Shown: positions 1-11,793, counted from the stretch's first letter. The stretch: 64,000 bases of DNA from Bradyrhizobium sp. NP1 (GCF_030378205.1 NZ_CP127385.1:992001-1056000); one strand, 5' to 3'. Notes: generated by a model not told the origin, from the sequence alone. Translations and numbers: made by a program.

Positions 1-801
1 GATCGGCTCAAGGGAAAGGTCGCGATGGTGGTCGGCGGCGGCTCGATCGGGCCGGGCTGGGGCAACGGCAAGGCGACCGCGGTGACCTTTGCGCGCGAGG
101 GCGCGAGCGTGTTCTGCGTCGACCGCAATGGCGCTGCCGCCGAGGAGACGGTGAAGATCATCACCGGCGAAGGCGGCAAGGCGACCGCGTTCACGGCCGA
201 CGTCGCGCGCGCCGCCGAGGTCGAGGCGATGGTGGCGGCCTGCGTGAAGGCCCATGGCCGTATCGACGTGCTCGACAACAATGTCGGGATCGCCGAGATG
301 GGCAGCGTCGTCGACGTCAGTGAGGCGGAATGGGACCGCGTGTTCGCGGTCAACCTGAAGAGCGCCTATCTCGCGATGAAGCACGTGATCCCGATCATGG
401 CGAAGCAGGGCGGCGGCTCGATCATCAACATCTCCTCGATCGCCTCGATCCGCCATCTCGGCATCTCCTACGTGTCCTACGGCACGACCAAGGCGGCGAT
501 GAACCAGATGACGAAGACCACCGCGGTCGAGTTCGCCCCTCAAAATGTCCGCGTCAACGCGATCCTGCCCGGATTGATGAAGACCCCGATGGTCGAGCAT
601 TCCGCGGGCCTGGCCGCGAGCTATGCCAAGGGCGACGTCGAGGCGATGTGGCGCGCCCGCGACGCCCAGGTGCCGCTGGGGCACATGGGCGATGCCTGGG
701 ACGTCGCCAATGCAGCGCTGTTCCTTGCTTCCGACGAATCGAAATACGTCACCGGCATCGAGCTCGTGGTCGATGGCGGCATCACCTGCCGGGCGGTTTA
801 G
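1..801 (+). CDS. SDR-family oxidoreductase (5' end outside window)
   Basis: Classical short-chain dehydrogenase/reductase with an NAD(P)-binding Rossmann fold. The frame is open from base 1 (D-R-L-K-G-K-V-A before the first internal Met at 25), so the real start lies upstream. Visible motifs are a Gly-rich cofactor loop (GGGSIGPGWGNG), NNVG in place of the usual NNAG, the catalytic Ser in the stretch INISSIAS, and the YxxxK pair in YGTTK. The C-terminus ends in the usual VVDGG-type segment. About 266 residues are visible, which is normal for the family. The cofactor loop is longer than the usual TGxxxGIG. The substrate cannot be assigned; 3-oxoacyl reductase or a sugar/alcohol dehydrogenase are equally possible. 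Confidence 0.9.
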   Translation, partial: DRLKGKVAMVVGGGSIGPGWGNGKATAVTFAREGASVFCVDRNGAAAEETVKIITGEGGKATAFTADVARAAEVEAMVAACVKAHGRIDVLDNNVGIAEMGSVVDVSEAEWDRVFAVNLKSAYLAMKHVIPIMAKQGGGSIINISSIASIRHLGISYVSYGTTKAAMNQMTKTTAVEFAPQNVRVNAILPGLMKTPMVEHSAGLAASYAKGDVEAMWRARDAQVPLGHMGDAWDVANAALFLASDESKYVTGIELVVDGGITCRAV

Positions 802-805
802 GTTT

Positions 806-823
806 TGTCGCCCTGGGGCGACA
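806..823. terminator. Hairpin between convergent genes
   Basis: Perfect inverted repeat TGTCGCCC/GGGCGACA immediately after the SDR stop and just before the end of the convergent membrane gene. A TTTT tract lies on its left flank. It may act as a bidirectional terminator; the T tract is short, so this is moderate evidence only. Confidence 0.4.
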
Positions 824-828
824 CTTGC

Positions 829-1599
829 CTACTGCGCCAGCGCGAAGATGCCGCCGGCGAACGTATGCCACGCCGCCGTCGTGCTGACCGGCCAGTTCAA
901 GAGCTTGATCGCGACCAGCACCAGCCCGCCGACCACATAGACCGGATGCGGTTTGCCGCGCGCGCGCCAGTCGTGCACGATGGCAACCACCAGCAGAAGA
1001 TAGGCGACGAAGGCCGGCGCGATCGTCACGGCGACCGGCGGAGGACCGGGTGGTCCCGGCGGCGCCAGGAAGGTCAGGAACCAGCGCGCCACCGCCGCAT
1101 CCAGGATGGAGATGCCGGCAAGCAGCATCAGGCGCTTGTGCGTCTCGGGCCTGCGCGCATTGGCGACAGCAAGCGCAAAGACGACGGCGAAAAACGCGAT
1201 CCCGCTGAGCGGCACGATGGAAAAGGCGATGCCGGCGTCGGTCTGGCCGACGGCCGCCGACCGCTTCATCACATTGACCGAGACCAGGAAGCCCATGATG
1301 GTCATGGCGGTCGCAAGCGACACGCCGATCATGCCGATGTCGCGATGGCTGACGATGCGGCCCGAGGCCGCAAGCCAGCTCTGCAACACGAAGAACAGGC
1401 TCCAGGCGAAGAACAGCACCCCATGGGCATGGATCACGGGTGTTGCCGAGAACGAACGCTGGGCCAGGGGCAGCCAGTAGGTCGGGGCAAAGCCCAGGAA
1501 AGCGACGGCCGCGCAGGCCAGCGCCATATGGAAATAAAAATAGCGCGCAGCGGCAATGGCAGCGGCGCTCGTGCGACGGTCATCAGTCAAGGTCGTCAT
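829..1599 (-). CDS. Seven-helix integral membrane protein of unknown function
   Basis: 256-aa protein with about seven predicted hydrophobic helices. Paired His residues in a membrane context (HAHG near residue 58 and a later SHRDIG) resemble haem- or metal-binding histidines of small membrane cytochromes, but no named family is certain. A proline-rich loop (PPGPPGPPP) precedes the fifth or sixth helix. The start at 1599 has an AAAGGA ribosome site. It is convergent with the SDR gene and stands alone. Function unknown. Confidence 0.75.
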   Translation of the reverse strand: MTTLTDDRRTSAAAIAAARYFYFHMALACAAVAFLGFAPTYWLPLAQRSFSATPVIHAHGVLFFAWSLFFVLQSWLAASGRIVSHRDIGMIGVSLATAMTIMGFLVSVNVMKRSAAVGQTDAGIAFSIVPLSGIAFFAVVFALAVANARRPETHKRLMLLAGISILDAAVARWFLTFLAPPGPPGPPPVAVTIAPAFVAYLLLVVAIVHDWRARGKPHPVYVVGGLVLVAIKLLNWPVSTTAAWHTFAGGIFALAQ

Positions 1600-1783
1600 G
1601 TCCTTTGAGTCTGCGCAGGCCGCGCCGGGTTCAATTCATTTTCCGGCCGATCCCGAGGTCCGATGCGGCCGTTCACGGTTATCCAGCGCAGCATCCGTTC
1701 TGCGTGTATGATTGCCGCAAAGATGCCGCCGTTGCCATGGCAGATCGGCGGCCTCGACTCAGGGACCTTGTCAACTCTGTCCG

Positions 1784-2560
1784 ATGCGCGTTGCTCCGAC
1801 GATCGTGATGCTGGGCGGCCTTTTGGCCGCGCTCGTGCCGCTGACGCGGCCGGAGGCGGTCCGCGCCACCGGCACCGAGCTGGTGAAGGAGCCGCTGGTC
1901 GATCCCGCACCCTGTACCGCCGCGGCGACGAGCCGCGACGACGAGCGGATCATCGCCGCCTGCGGAGTGCTGGTCGACAATGACCGGACCCAGCGCGCCG
2001 ACCGCGTCACCGCATTGACCGCCCGTGCCGCCGCCTTCGCCCGCAAGGACATGGTCGACCGCGCCATCGGCGACTACGACGCGCTGCTGCGGCTCGAGCC
2101 GCAGCTTGCGGATGCCTACAGCGCCCGCGGCGAGCTCTGGCGCCGCAAGGGCGAGCGCGCCAGGGCGCTTCGGGATTTTGGTGCGGCGGTGAAGCTCAAC
2201 CCGGACCATGCCGTAGCGCGGAGCAACTACCAGTCGCTGTCGCTGGAACTGGAACGGATCGGCGCGCTGATGGCGGTCGCCGGCAAGCCGAGCTTCAATT
2301 GCGCCGCCGCGCGGCGAAAGGTAGAGAAGGCGATCTGCGCCAGTCCGGAGCTTGCCGATCTCGACCGCGAGATCAATGCGCTCAACACCAAGGTGGTGCG
2401 CGAGGCGGCATCGTCCGATCCGCGCGCGGGCCGCGTCCTGCAGCGCGAGCAGGACGAATTCATCGCACGCCGCAACGCCTCCTTCGGCCAGGGCGGCTAC
2501 GACCTGCGCGGCGCCCTGCGCGAGCGGCTCGACCGTCTGCAGGCGATCGACCGGAAATAG
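1784..2560 (+). CDS. Exported TPR protein with LprI-like C-terminal domain
   Basis: 258-aa protein. The ATG at 1784 is chosen because it places a signal peptide (MRVAPTIVMLGGLLAAL and following) at the N-terminus. About three TPR-like helical repeats follow, roughly residues 60-150, with the pattern A..Y..LL.L.P and A..DF..AV.LNPDHA. The last ~85 residues, beginning SFNCAAARRKVEKAICAS, match the cysteine-paired LprI N-terminal domain type (C..A...VE..IC..P.LA.LD). In Gram-negative bacteria this domain is tied to periplasmic lysozyme-inhibitor-like proteins. The likely place is the periplasm; the partner is unknown. Confidence 0.8.
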   Translation: MRVAPTIVMLGGLLAALVPLTRPEAVRATGTELVKEPLVDPAPCTAAATSRDDERIIAACGVLVDNDRTQRADRVTALTARAAAFARKDMVDRAIGDYDALLRLEPQLADAYSARGELWRRKGERARALRDFGAAVKLNPDHAVARSNYQSLSLELERIGALMAVAGKPSFNCAAARRKVEKAICASPELADLDREINALNTKVVREAASSDPRAGRVLQREQDEFIARRNASFGQGGYDLRGALRERLDRLQAIDRK

Positions 2561-2730
2561 GTACCGATCGGCCGCCCTTTAGGCCAAAGACGGAGCGCCT
2601 TTCGGCTTGAAACTGGCCGGCCCAGCGTGACAATCCGGCTTCGGAGAAGGCGGCCGGCATTGATCCGGATCATGGCGGGGCGGCAGTCGGCCATGCTCAG
2701 GACAATAAAAGGCACAGGCGGGAGCGAACC

Positions 2731-4641
<1,911 letters not shown>

Positions 4642-4702
4642 CGGGCCGCTCAGTCCGACTTACAATCCCCGCAATTGGCTCTTTGAACGGGCGGCGTATT
4701 TA

Positions 4703-4722
4703 CCTCTCCCACAAGGGGGAGG
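4703..4722. repeat. Short GC-rich palindrome
   Basis: CCTCTCCC-ACAA-GGGGGAGG is an imperfect hairpin in the gap between prpE and the small lipoprotein gene. Hairpins of this CCTCTCCC...GGGAGAGG type look like a degenerate member of a dispersed intergenic repeat (compare 20546-20574). A weak terminator role for prpE is possible. Confidence 0.4.
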
Positions 4723-4753
4723 GGTACGCGCCCGCAACTCGCGAAAGCTGCAA

Positions 4754-5029
4754 ATGAAGACGTTCCGCCTCGTCTCGATCACCTTGCTGGCAGCCCCGTT
4801 GCTCGCGGGTTGCCTTGAGCGTGGCGAGCCGCCGCCCGTGCAAAGCACCCTGGCGGAGGACGACGACACCTTCTGCCGCGCCAACGGCAAGTACACGCCG
4901 ACCTCGCCCGAATATGTCTATTGCCGGAGGGACCGCGACGCCCAGCGCAACCAGGCGCAGGCCCGCGCCGACCGTCGCCAGCGCGACCTCGGCGACTATA
5001 TGATGAGCCACCCGGAGCGTCCCCAATAG
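4754..5029 (+). CDS. Small lipoprotein, unknown function
   Basis: 91-aa protein with a lipoprotein signal peptide: charged N-terminus (MKTFR), hydrophobic stretch, and lipobox LLAGC with Cys at about residue 19. The mature part is hydrophilic, with two further cysteines (FCRANG and YCRRDRD) that could form a disulfide, and a charged Arg/Gln-rich tail. The pattern fits an outer-membrane or periplasmic lipoprotein. No domain recognised. Confidence 0.75.
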   Translation: MKTFRLVSITLLAAPLLAGCLERGEPPPVQSTLAEDDDTFCRANGKYTPTSPEYVYCRRDRDAQRNQAQARADRRQRDLGDYMMSHPERPQ

Positions 5030-5080
5030 GCTGCTGCTGGCGGTTCGGAAGCAATCTTCACTTGTGCCGCGGAGGCCCGC

Positions 5081-5287
5081 ATGGACGAAGACGTGTTCAA
5101 CGGCAGTTTGCGCCGGTTTCTGAAAAAGGTCGGCATCACCTCGCAGCGCGAGATCGAGAAGGCGGTGCGCGACGCGCTCGCCCAGGGCCGCATCAAGGGC
5201 CATGAGAAGTTGCCGGCCAAGATAGTTCTCACGGTCGGCGGCGTCAGCCTCTCGCACGAAATCGACGACGAGATCGAGCTCGGCTGA
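5081..5287 (+). CDS. DUF6494-type small protein
   Basis: 68-aa cytoplasmic protein. The pattern of an N-terminal helix, FLKKVGITSQREIEKAVRDA, and an acidic end (DDEIELG) matches the small DUF6494 family as I remember it. A good ribosome site (GGAGG) sits seven bases before the ATG. Function unknown. Confidence 0.75.
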   Translation: MDEDVFNGSLRRFLKKVGITSQREIEKAVRDALAQGRIKGHEKLPAKIVLTVGGVSLSHEIDDEIELG

Positions 5288-5438
5288 CGACACGGCGACC
5301 GTCAACAACCCGATTTCGGTTTCCGGTCAGGCGAATATTGATCCGTGGCTCGTCGGCGCCGGCGTGGTCGTTAGCGCGCCAGGCCGTCGACCATGAAGCC
5401 GATCGCGACCACCAGCAGCGCGCCGGCGGCGGAGCTGC

Positions 5439-6131
5439 CTATTCCTGGTCGGGCTTCTTGCCGCCGATGGTCTTGAGCTTGGCGAACACGGCGTCGACAT
5501 TGAGGTCGTCGCTCTTCTTCTCGGCGACGTCGAGGTCGGGTTCCTTGCGGGTGGTCTCGGACGCCGGCAGCAGCGTGGCGCCGCCATAGGCTGCCTGCGC
5601 CGGCTTCTCCTTGGCCGCGCGCTGCACCTCGAAATCGAGCTCGATCTGCGAGCACAGGCCGAGCGTCACCGGGTCCATCGGCGTCAGCGTCGAGGCGTTC
5701 CAGTGGGTGCGGTCGCGCACGCTCGCGATCGTGCTCTTGGTGGTGCCGACCAGCCGCATGATCTGGGCGTCCTTCAATTCGGGGTGGTTGCGCACCAGCC
5801 ACAGGATCGCGCTCGGCCGTTCATGGCGGCGCGACACCGGGGTATAGCGCGGGCCCTTGCGCTTGGCGGCGGGCGGCAGCACCACCTTGCTCTCGCCGAG
5901 CTTGAGCCGGTAATTCGGGTCCTTCTCGCCCCTTTCGATCTCGTCGCGGGTTAGCTGCCCGGTCGAAATCGGGTCCATGCCCTTGATGCCCTGGGCGGCG
6001 TCGCCGTCGGCAATGGCGCGGACCTCGAGCGGGTGCATCTTGGTGAAGTCGGCCACCTGGTCGAAGCTCAGCGCGGTATTGTCGAGCAGCCAGACGGCAG
6101 TTGCCTTCGGCATCAGCGGTGCGTTGCTCAT
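5439..6131 (-). CDS. trcR: DUF1013 cell-cycle transcriptional regulator TrcR
   Basis: 230-aa protein of the DUF1013/TrcR family, found in alphaproteobacteria and linked to cell-cycle transcription. The N-terminus (MSNAPLMPKATAVWLLDNT) and the central helix-turn-helix-like part (KDAQIMRLVGTTKSTIASVRD) are typical. The ATG at 6131 is preferred over the longer open frame to 6275 because it has AAAGGAG upstream and fits the family N-terminus. The C-terminal 60 residues are charged and low in complexity. It is divergent from ispH. Confidence 0.88.
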   Translation of the reverse strand: MSNAPLMPKATAVWLLDNTALSFDQVADFTKMHPLEVRAIADGDAAQGIKGMDPISTGQLTRDEIERGEKDPNYRLKLGESKVVLPPAAKRKGPRYTPVSRRHERPSAILWLVRNHPELKDAQIMRLVGTTKSTIASVRDRTHWNASTLTPMDPVTLGLCSQIELDFEVQRAAKEKPAQAAYGGATLLPASETTRKEPDLDVAEKKSDDLNVDAVFAKLKTIGGKKPDQE

Positions 6132-6358
6132 GGCAAATCTCCTTTGTGCTCCGCCCACCCTCTGGAGGCGGAGCCGGTAGTCATCAGCGATGACGGGAAT
6201 TACCCCTATATAAGCCCCGACCGGCCCCTGGCGCAATCCTCGACCTTGCCTTCCGGTGCGAAAGTGCCTTGACACGGCTCGAAAGCAGTCCCAATTCCTA
6301 GCCCAGCTGACCGTCCCTGGCCCGCCGGTGAGGGGTGATTCGGTCCAGAGATCGCTCC

Positions 6359-7327
6359 ATGCCAGCCAAACCAGACCTCAGAATCGTGCTTTGCTCGCCG
6401 CGGGGCTTTTGCGCCGGGGTGGTTCGGGCCATCGACACCGTGGAACGGGCGCTCGCCATCTATGGCGCCCCGGTCTATGTCCGGCACGAGATCGTTCACA
6501 ATAAATACGTCGTCGACAGCCTGAAGAAAAAGGGCGCGATTTTCGTCGAGGAACTCGCTGAGATCCCCGAGAATACCACCGCGCCGGTGGTGTTTTCCGC
6601 CCACGGGGTTCCCAAGTCGGTTCCCGCCGAGGCGCAGACCCGCAACCTGTTCTCGCTGGACGCCACCTGCCCGCTGGTGACCAAGGTCCACCGCGAGGCG
6701 GCCATCCACTTCAAGCGCGGCCGGGAGATCCTCCTGATCGGCCATTCCCACCACCCCGAGGTGGTCGGCACGCTGGGCCAGCTCCCGCAGGGCGCAGTGA
6801 CCCTGATCGAGACCGCCGAGGACGCCAAGACCTTCGCGCCGAAGGATCCCAACAACCTCGCCTTCGTCACGCAAACGACGCTGTCGATCGACGACACCGC
6901 CGAGATCGTGGCGATGCTGAAGGAGCGGTTTCCGAACATCTCCGGTCCGCACAAGGAAGACATCTGCTACGCCACCACCAACCGCCAGCTCGCGGTGAAG
7001 AAGGTGGCGCCGGTGGTCGACGCGTTGATCGTGGTCGGCGCGCCGAACTCGTCGAACTCGCAGCGGCTGCGCGAGGTTGCCGAGCGCGAGGGCTGTCCCA
7101 TTGCCGTCTTGGCGCAGCGCGCCGGCGACATCGACTGGGAGCGGTTCACGGGCATCAGCAGCCTCGGCATCACCGCGGGCGCTTCCGCGCCGGAGGTGAT
7201 CGTCGAGGAGATCATGGGCGCGTTTGCCGAGCGCTTCACGCTGCATGTGGAGACGGTCTCGGCCGCGGAGGAGAACGAGTTCTTCCCGCTGCCGCGCTCG
7301 TTGCGTCCCGAAGCCGCCGCCGAGTAG
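6359..7327 (+). CDS. ispH: 4-hydroxy-3-methylbut-2-enyl diphosphate reductase
   Basis: 322-aa IspH (LytB), the last enzyme of the MEP isoprenoid pathway, making IPP and DMAPP from HMBPP with a [4Fe-4S] cluster. The three cluster cysteines are visible in [23 protein letters not shown] and [10 protein letters not shown]. The histidine motifs FSAHGVP and [10 protein letters not shown] are intact. The ATG at 6359 gives the family N-terminus; a GTG at 6335 is possible but adds eight non-conserved residues. thrB starts eight bases after the stop, so ispH-thrB-rnhA are likely co-transcribed. Confidence 0.96.
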   Translation: MPAKPDLRIVLCSPRGFCAGVVRAIDTVERALAIYGAPVYVRHEIVHNKYVVDSLKKKGAIFVEELAEIPENTTAPVVFSAHGVPKSVPAEAQTRNLFSLDATCPLVTKVHREAAIHFKRGREILLIGHSHHPEVVGTLGQLPQGAVTLIETAEDAKTFAPKDPNNLAFVTQTTLSIDDTAEIVAMLKERFPNISGPHKEDICYATTNRQLAVKKVAPVVDALIVVGAPNSSNSQRLREVAEREGCPIAVLAQRAGDIDWERFTGISSLGITAGASAPEVIVEEIMGAFAERFTLHVETVSAAEENEFFPLPRSLRPEAAAE

Positions 7328-7335
7328 TTCACCAC

Positions 7336-8316
7336 ATGGCGGTCTATACCGACGTCGCCGCCGAAGACCTCGCGGAATTCCTCAAAGGCTATGACATCGG
7401 CGAACTGCTCTCCTACAAGGGCATCGCCGAGGGCGTGGAGAATTCCAACTTCCTGGTCCACACCAGCCAGGGCTCCTTCATCCTGACGCTCTACGAGAAG
7501 CGGGTCGCGGTCGGCGATCTGCCCTATTTCCTGACCTTGATGGCGCACCTCGCCGAGCGCGGCGTGCGCTGCCCGCAGCCCGCGAAGAACCGCAAGGGCG
7601 AGGTCTATTCGACCCTCGCCGGCCGGCCGGCCGCGATCATCAACTTCCTCGAAGGCATGTGGCCGCGCCGCCCCAACGCCACGCATTGCGCCGCCGTCGG
7701 CGAGGCGCTCGCCAGGATGCATCTTGCCGGCCAGGATTTTCCGCTGTTCCGCAAGAACCCGCTGTCGGTTGCCGGCTGGCGACCGCTGTTCGCGCTTTCG
7801 GCTGCGCGTTCCGACAGCGTGCAGGCAGGTCTTTCCGACTTCATCGCGCGCGAGCTCGACGAGCTGGAGGCGCATTGGCCGACTGATCTACCCAACGGGG
7901 TCATCCATGCCGACCTGTTTCCCGACAATGTCTTCTTTCTCGGTGACAGGCTGTCGGGCCTGATCGATTTTCCGTTCTCCTGCAACGACATCCTCGCCTA
8001 TGACGTCGCGATCTGCCTGAACGCCTGGTGTTTCGAGCCGGATCACTCCTTCAACGTCACCAAGGCGCGCGCACTGCTGAACGGTTACGGCCGCGAGCGG
8101 CCGCTGTCGGGGGCCGAGCAGGCGGCGTTGCCGCTGCTCGCGCGCGGCGCCGCGATGCGCTTTCTGCTGACGCGGCTGGTCGATTTCCTCAACGTGCCGC
8201 CGGGTGCGCTGGTCAAACCCAAGGACCCGCTGGAATATGTCCGCAAGCTTCGCTTCCATCAGGGCGTCAAGTCGCTCGGCGATTACGGCGTGACGCCGTC
8301 CGGATGTACGGCGTGA
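7336..8316 (+). CDS. thrB: Homoserine kinase (ThrB type II, APH fold)
   Basis: 326-aa homoserine kinase of the aminoglycoside-phosphotransferase fold used in alphaproteobacteria, phosphorylating homoserine for threonine synthesis. The N-terminus ([20 protein letters not shown]) and nucleotide-binding part (GVENSNFLV) are typical. The catalytic loop [11 protein letters not shown] and metal-binding Asp in LIDFPFS are present. It starts eight bases after ispH and overlaps the next gene, consistent with one transcript. Confidence 0.93.
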   Translation: MAVYTDVAAEDLAEFLKGYDIGELLSYKGIAEGVENSNFLVHTSQGSFILTLYEKRVAVGDLPYFLTLMAHLAERGVRCPQPAKNRKGEVYSTLAGRPAAIINFLEGMWPRRPNATHCAAVGEALARMHLAGQDFPLFRKNPLSVAGWRPLFALSAARSDSVQAGLSDFIARELDELEAHWPTDLPNGVIHADLFPDNVFFLGDRLSGLIDFPFSCNDILAYDVAICLNAWCFEPDHSFNVTKARALLNGYGRERPLSGAEQAALPLLARGAAMRFLLTRLVDFLNVPPGALVKPKDPLEYVRKLRFHQGVKSLGDYGVTPSGCTA

Positions 8317-8780
8317 GTGAAAGACCTCATGTCACGGTTTTCACCGACGGCGCCTGCTCCGGCAATCCGGGGCCGGGCGGCTGGGGCGCGATCCTGAGGT
8401 TCGGCGAGGTCGAGAAGGAATTGAAGGGTGGCGAGGCGCACACCACCAACAACCGCATGGAGTTGATGGCGGCGATCTCGGCGCTGGAAGCGCTGAAGAA
8501 GCCCTGCGTGGTCGACATCACCACCGACAGCCAGTATGTGCGCCAGGGCATCACCGCCTGGATCCATGGCTGGAAGAGGAACGGCTGGCGCACCGCCGAC
8601 AAGAAGCCGGTGAAGAACGCCGAGTTGTGGCAGCGGCTCGACGCCGCGCTGAAGCCGCATGAGGTGCGCTGGCACTGGATCAAGGGCCATGCCGGCCACG
8701 ACGAGAACGAGCGCGCCGATCAACTGGCGCGCGACGGCGTCGCCATGGCGAGGCTGAAGCAGCGGGTGAGCGATTCGTAG
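8304..8780 (+). CDS. rnhA: Ribonuclease HI
   Basis: RNase HI, which degrades the RNA strand of RNA-DNA hybrids. The active-site carboxylates are visible: Asp in [14 protein letters not shown], Glu in NNRMELMAA, Asp in TTDSQYV and the late Asp in NERADQLA. The His loop is in [13 protein letters not shown]. Two starts overlap the thrB end: ATG 8304 (158 aa) and GTG 8313 (155 aa, begins M-S-E-R-P-H-V, closer to family N-termini and overlapping the thrB stop as GTGA). I give the longer form, but the GTG is at least as likely. Confidence 0.92.
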   Translation: MYGVSERPHVTVFTDGACSGNPGPGGWGAILRFGEVEKELKGGEAHTTNNRMELMAAISALEALKKPCVVDITTDSQYVRQGITAWIHGWKRNGWRTADKKPVKNAELWQRLDAALKPHEVRWHWIKGHAGHDENERADQLARDGVAMARLKQRVSDS

Positions 8781-8918
8781 GGTGGGTTGAGCAACGCGAA
8801 ACCCACCTACGATTTTCCGGGGCACCTCGTAGGGTGGGCAAAGCGAAGCGTGCCCACCACCGCGGGTACCGAAGAGTGATTGGTGGGCACGGCGCGATGC
8901 GCCTTTGCCCACCCTACG
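8777..8918. repeat. Pair of GTAGGGTGGG palindromic repeats
   Basis: Two related inverted repeats lie in tandem after rnhA. The first, 8777-8810, pairs GTAGGGTGGGTT with AACCCACCTAC. The second, 8829-8918, has outer arms CGTAGGGTGGGCAAAG and CTTTGCCCACCCTACG, with inner GTGCCCACC/GGTGGGCAC arms. The shared GTAGGGTGGG core shows they belong to one repeat family. Repeats of this appearance are common between genes in Bradyrhizobium (recollection, not checked). They could fold into a strong RNA stem after rnhA and help end both convergent transcripts. Confidence 0.75.
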
Positions 8919-8932
8919 TTCTCGGACAGTCC

Positions 8933-9418
8933 TTACAGTTGCGCCAGCAGTGTGTCGCCGCCGGAGACCTCGACCTTGCCCGGCGCGGGCTCGAGGTTGA
9001 GCTTCTTCACCACACCGTCCTCGACCAGCATCGAATAGCGCTTGGAGCGGATGCCGAGCCCGTTGCCGGAGGCGTCGAGCTCCATGCCGATCGCCTTGGC
9101 GAAGTCGGCGTTGCCGTCGGCGAGGAAGACCGCCTCGTCGCGCTGGTCGGTGTCGCGCTTCCAGGCGTTCATGACGAAGGCGTCGTTGACCGAGACGATC
9201 GCGATCGTGTTCACGCCCTTGTCCTTGATCGCATAGGCGTTGAGGAAAATGCTCGGCAGGTGCATCTTGTGGCAGGTGCCGGTGTAGGCACCCGGGACGG
9301 CGAACAGCGCGACCTTCTTGCCCTTGAAGATGTCGTCGGTGGTTTTGACCTGCGGACCCTCCGCGGTCATCACGCGGAATTTGGTCTCGGGCAGCTTGTC
9401 GCCAACTTTGATGGTCAT
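8933..9418 (-). CDS. Peroxiredoxin, Prx5 type
   Basis: 161-aa atypical 2-Cys peroxiredoxin of the Prx5/redoxin group, reducing H2O2 and alkyl peroxides in the cytoplasm. The peroxidatic motif PGAYTGTCHKMHLP has the key Thr and Cys. A catalytic Arg lies in the part NGLGIRSKRYSML. The start at 9418 (MTIKVGDKLPE) has AGGAG upstream; a TTG at 9424 would add two residues. No C-terminal glutaredoxin domain is present. The only second Cys candidate is not obvious, so it may work as a 1-Cys enzyme. Confidence 0.92.
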   Translation of the reverse strand: MTIKVGDKLPETKFRVMTAEGPQVKTTDDIFKGKKVALFAVPGAYTGTCHKMHLPSIFLNAYAIKDKGVNTIAIVSVNDAFVMNAWKRDTDQRDEAVFLADGNADFAKAIGMELDASGNGLGIRSKRYSMLVEDGVVKKLNLEPAPGKVEVSGGDTLLAQL

Positions 9419-9528
9419 CGTCAATTCTCCTGCAATGAGCGGCGGCCGGTTTTAGACCGCGACGGCCGCCGGCACAATATTCGCAACGCCCCAAACGGCA
9501 ACGCAAGCGTGCGTTCACCGTTGCGTCA

Positions 9529-10083
9529 TCACCCGGAAAACCCGCCCTGGTCCAGAAAGGCCTGCTCGTCGGGCGTGGTGGGGCGGCCGAGCACGCGGTT
9601 GCGATGCGGGAAACGGCCGAACCGGGCGATGATCGCGGCATGGTCCTCGGCGTATTGGAGGTTCTCCGCGCTGCCTTCCTTGCGAAAGAGATCGACGCAG
9701 CGGAGCTGGTCGGCGAGATGCTCCGAATGCATGAAAGGCAGATAGAGAAACTCGCGCAAATCGTCCGCGACCCGCGCATCCGTGCCGCGCTCAAGCGCGC
9801 GGGTTGCGACCTCGCGGGCCAGCACGTCGCTCGCATAGGTCCTGGGATCGCCGCGGAACATGTTGCGGGGGAATTGGTCGAGCAGGATGGTGAGCGCGAG
9901 TGCGCCGTCGTCATCGTCCTCCCAAGACGACAATCCGCCCGCGGCGGCCCGTTCCCAGAGCGCAAGAAACCGGGCGCGGATTTCAGCGTCGAAGGCGTCG
10001 TCGCGGGCGTACCAGCGGGCGCGCCCGGCCCCGCGCCAGAATGAAAGCACGTCGGCCGGCGTGACGTCGCGCGCACCCGTCAT
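9529..10083 (-). CDS. DUF924 family protein
   Basis: 184-aa protein matching the DUF924 family, an all-helical TPR-like fold. Signature segments are VLSFWRGAGRARWYARDDAFD, here near residues 13-33, then LILLDQFPRN-like LTILLDQFPRNMFRG, FLYLPFMHSEHLADQ and FGRFPHRNRVLGR. Length is normal. Function is not established. It starts 28 bases after the end of the downstream-reading acyl-CoA ligase gene in the same direction, so no strong operon is implied. Confidence 0.88.
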   Translation of the reverse strand: MTGARDVTPADVLSFWRGAGRARWYARDDAFDAEIRARFLALWERAAAGGLSSWEDDDDGALALTILLDQFPRNMFRGDPRTYASDVLAREVATRALERGTDARVADDLREFLYLPFMHSEHLADQLRCVDLFRKEGSAENLQYAEDHAAIIARFGRFPHRNRVLGRPTTPDEQAFLDQGGFSG

Positions 10084-10110
10084 GGTGCCATGCTCGCGCA
10101 GCGGCGGGCG

Positions 10111-11793
10111 TTACGCCGCCGCCTTCTTCTCGTCGCGGAGCTCGCGGCGCAGGATCTTGCCGACATTGGTCTTGGGCAGATCGGTCCTGAACTCGATCTG
10201 CTTTGGCACCTTGTAGCCGGTGAGCTGCTCATGGCAGTACTTGATGACGTCCTCGGCGGTGAGGTTCGGATCCTTCTTGACGATGAAGGCTTTCACCGCC
10301 TCGCCGGATTTGGCGTCGGGCACGCCGATCACGGCGCATTCCAGCACGCCCGGATGGGTCGCGATCACGTCCTCGATCTCGTTCGGATAGACGTTGAAGC
10401 CCGACACCAGGATCATGTCCTTCTTGCGGTCGACGATCTTGATGTAGCCGTCCTCGCTCATCACGCCGATGTCGCCGGTGCGGAAATAGCCGTCCGCCGT
10501 CATCACGCGCGCGGTCTCGTCGGGTCGGTTCCAGTAGCCGGCCATCACCTGCGGTCCCTTGGCGCAGATCTCGCCGGGCTCGCCGATCGGCACCTCCTTG
10601 CCGTCGTCGTCGCGGATGGAGATGTAGGTCGAGGGCACGGGAATGCCGATCGCGCCGGTGTAGCGGTCGATATCGGCGGGGTTGCAGGTCAGGGTCGGCG
10701 AGGTCTCCGACAGGCCGTAGCCTTCCGACAACGCGCAGCCGGTCACCTTCAGCCACTTCTCGGCCACCGCCTTCTGCGTCGCCATGCCGCCGCCGAAGGA
10801 AGTCTTGAGCCTGGAGAAGTCGAGCTTGTCGAAGCCCGGCGTATTGAGCAGGCCGTTGTAGAGCGTGTTCACCGCCGGGAAGGAGTTGACCTGATACTTC
10901 GACAATTCCTTGACGAAGCCCGCCATGTCGCGCGGGTTCGGGATCAGCAGGTTGACGCCGCCGGCCCGCACCGCGAGCAGGTAGCAGGCGGTCAGCGCGA
11001 AGATGTGGTACAGCGGCAGCGCGCAGACGATGAAGAGCTGCTCGACATGCGGCGGCTTCTTCAGCGCCGGCTGCAGCCAGGCGTCGTTCTGCAGCACATT
11101 GGCGAGGATGTTGCGGTGGAGCAGGGTGGCGCCCTTGGAGACGCCCGTGGTGCCGCCGGTATATTGCAGGAAGGCGACGTCGTCGGGCGCCAGCTTCGGC
11201 TTGCTGAACTTGAGCGCGCGGCCGGCGGCGAGCGCGTCGTTGAAGGAGACCGCGCCGGGAAGCGAATAGGCGGGCACCATCTTCTTCACCCGCCGCACCA
11301 CGAGGTTGACGATCACGCCCTTGAAGCCGAGCAGGTCGCCCATGCTGCCGATGATGACGTGCTTGACCGCCGTGTTGGGCAGCACCTTCTGCACGGTGGT
11401 TGCGAAATTCTCCAGCACGACGATCGCTTCAGCGCCGGAATCCTTGAGCTGGTGCTCGAGCTCGCGCGGGGTGTAGAGCGGGTTGACGTTGACGACCGCA
11501 TAGCCGGCGCGCAGCACCGCCGCGGTCGCGACCGGATATTGCAGCACGTTCGGCATCATCAGCGCGACGCGCGCGCCCTTCTGCAGACCCTTGCTCTGCA
11601 GGTAGGCGCCGATCGCCTGCGACATCTCGTCGAGGTCGCGGTAGGTGATCGACTTGTCCATGCAGATGAAGGCCTTGCGGTCGGCGAACTTCGCAAAGCT
11701 TTCTTCCAACAGCTCGACCAGCGACGCATATTGCGTCACGTCGATGTCGGTGGGCACGCCGGCCGGATATTGCTTGAGCCAGATCCGCTCCAT
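10111..11793 (-). CDS. fadD: Long-chain fatty acid-CoA ligase
   Basis: 560-aa AMP-forming acyl-CoA synthetase activating long-chain fatty acids. Motifs: [19 protein letters not shown] (ATP loop with the TGG variant typical of FadD), GYGLSETSP, the hinge GYFRTGDIG..., and C-terminal [14 protein letters not shown]. The ATG at 11793 ([12 protein letters not shown]) has GAAGGA upstream and matches FadD N-termini; the longer frame to 11916 is not supported. The last residues end in EKKAAA. Confidence 0.9.
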   Translation of the reverse strand: MERIWLKQYPAGVPTDIDVTQYASLVELLEESFAKFADRKAFICMDKSITYRDLDEMSQAIGAYLQSKGLQKGARVALMMPNVLQYPVATAAVLRAGYAVVNVNPLYTPRELEHQLKDSGAEAIVVLENFATTVQKVLPNTAVKHVIIGSMGDLLGFKGVIVNLVVRRVKKMVPAYSLPGAVSFNDALAAGRALKFSKPKLAPDDVAFLQYTGGTTGVSKGATLLHRNILANVLQNDAWLQPALKKPPHVEQLFIVCALPLYHIFALTACYLLAVRAGGVNLLIPNPRDMAGFVKELSKYQVNSFPAVNTLYNGLLNTPGFDKLDFSRLKTSFGGGMATQKAVAEKWLKVTGCALSEGYGLSETSPTLTCNPADIDRYTGAIGIPVPSTYISIRDDDGKEVPIGEPGEICAKGPQVMAGYWNRPDETARVMTADGYFRTGDIGVMSEDGYIKIVDRKKDMILVSGFNVYPNEIEDVIATHPGVLECAVIGVPDAKSGEAVKAFIVKKDPNLTAEDVIKYCHEQLTGYKVPKQIEFRTDLPKTNVGKILRRELRDEKKAAA

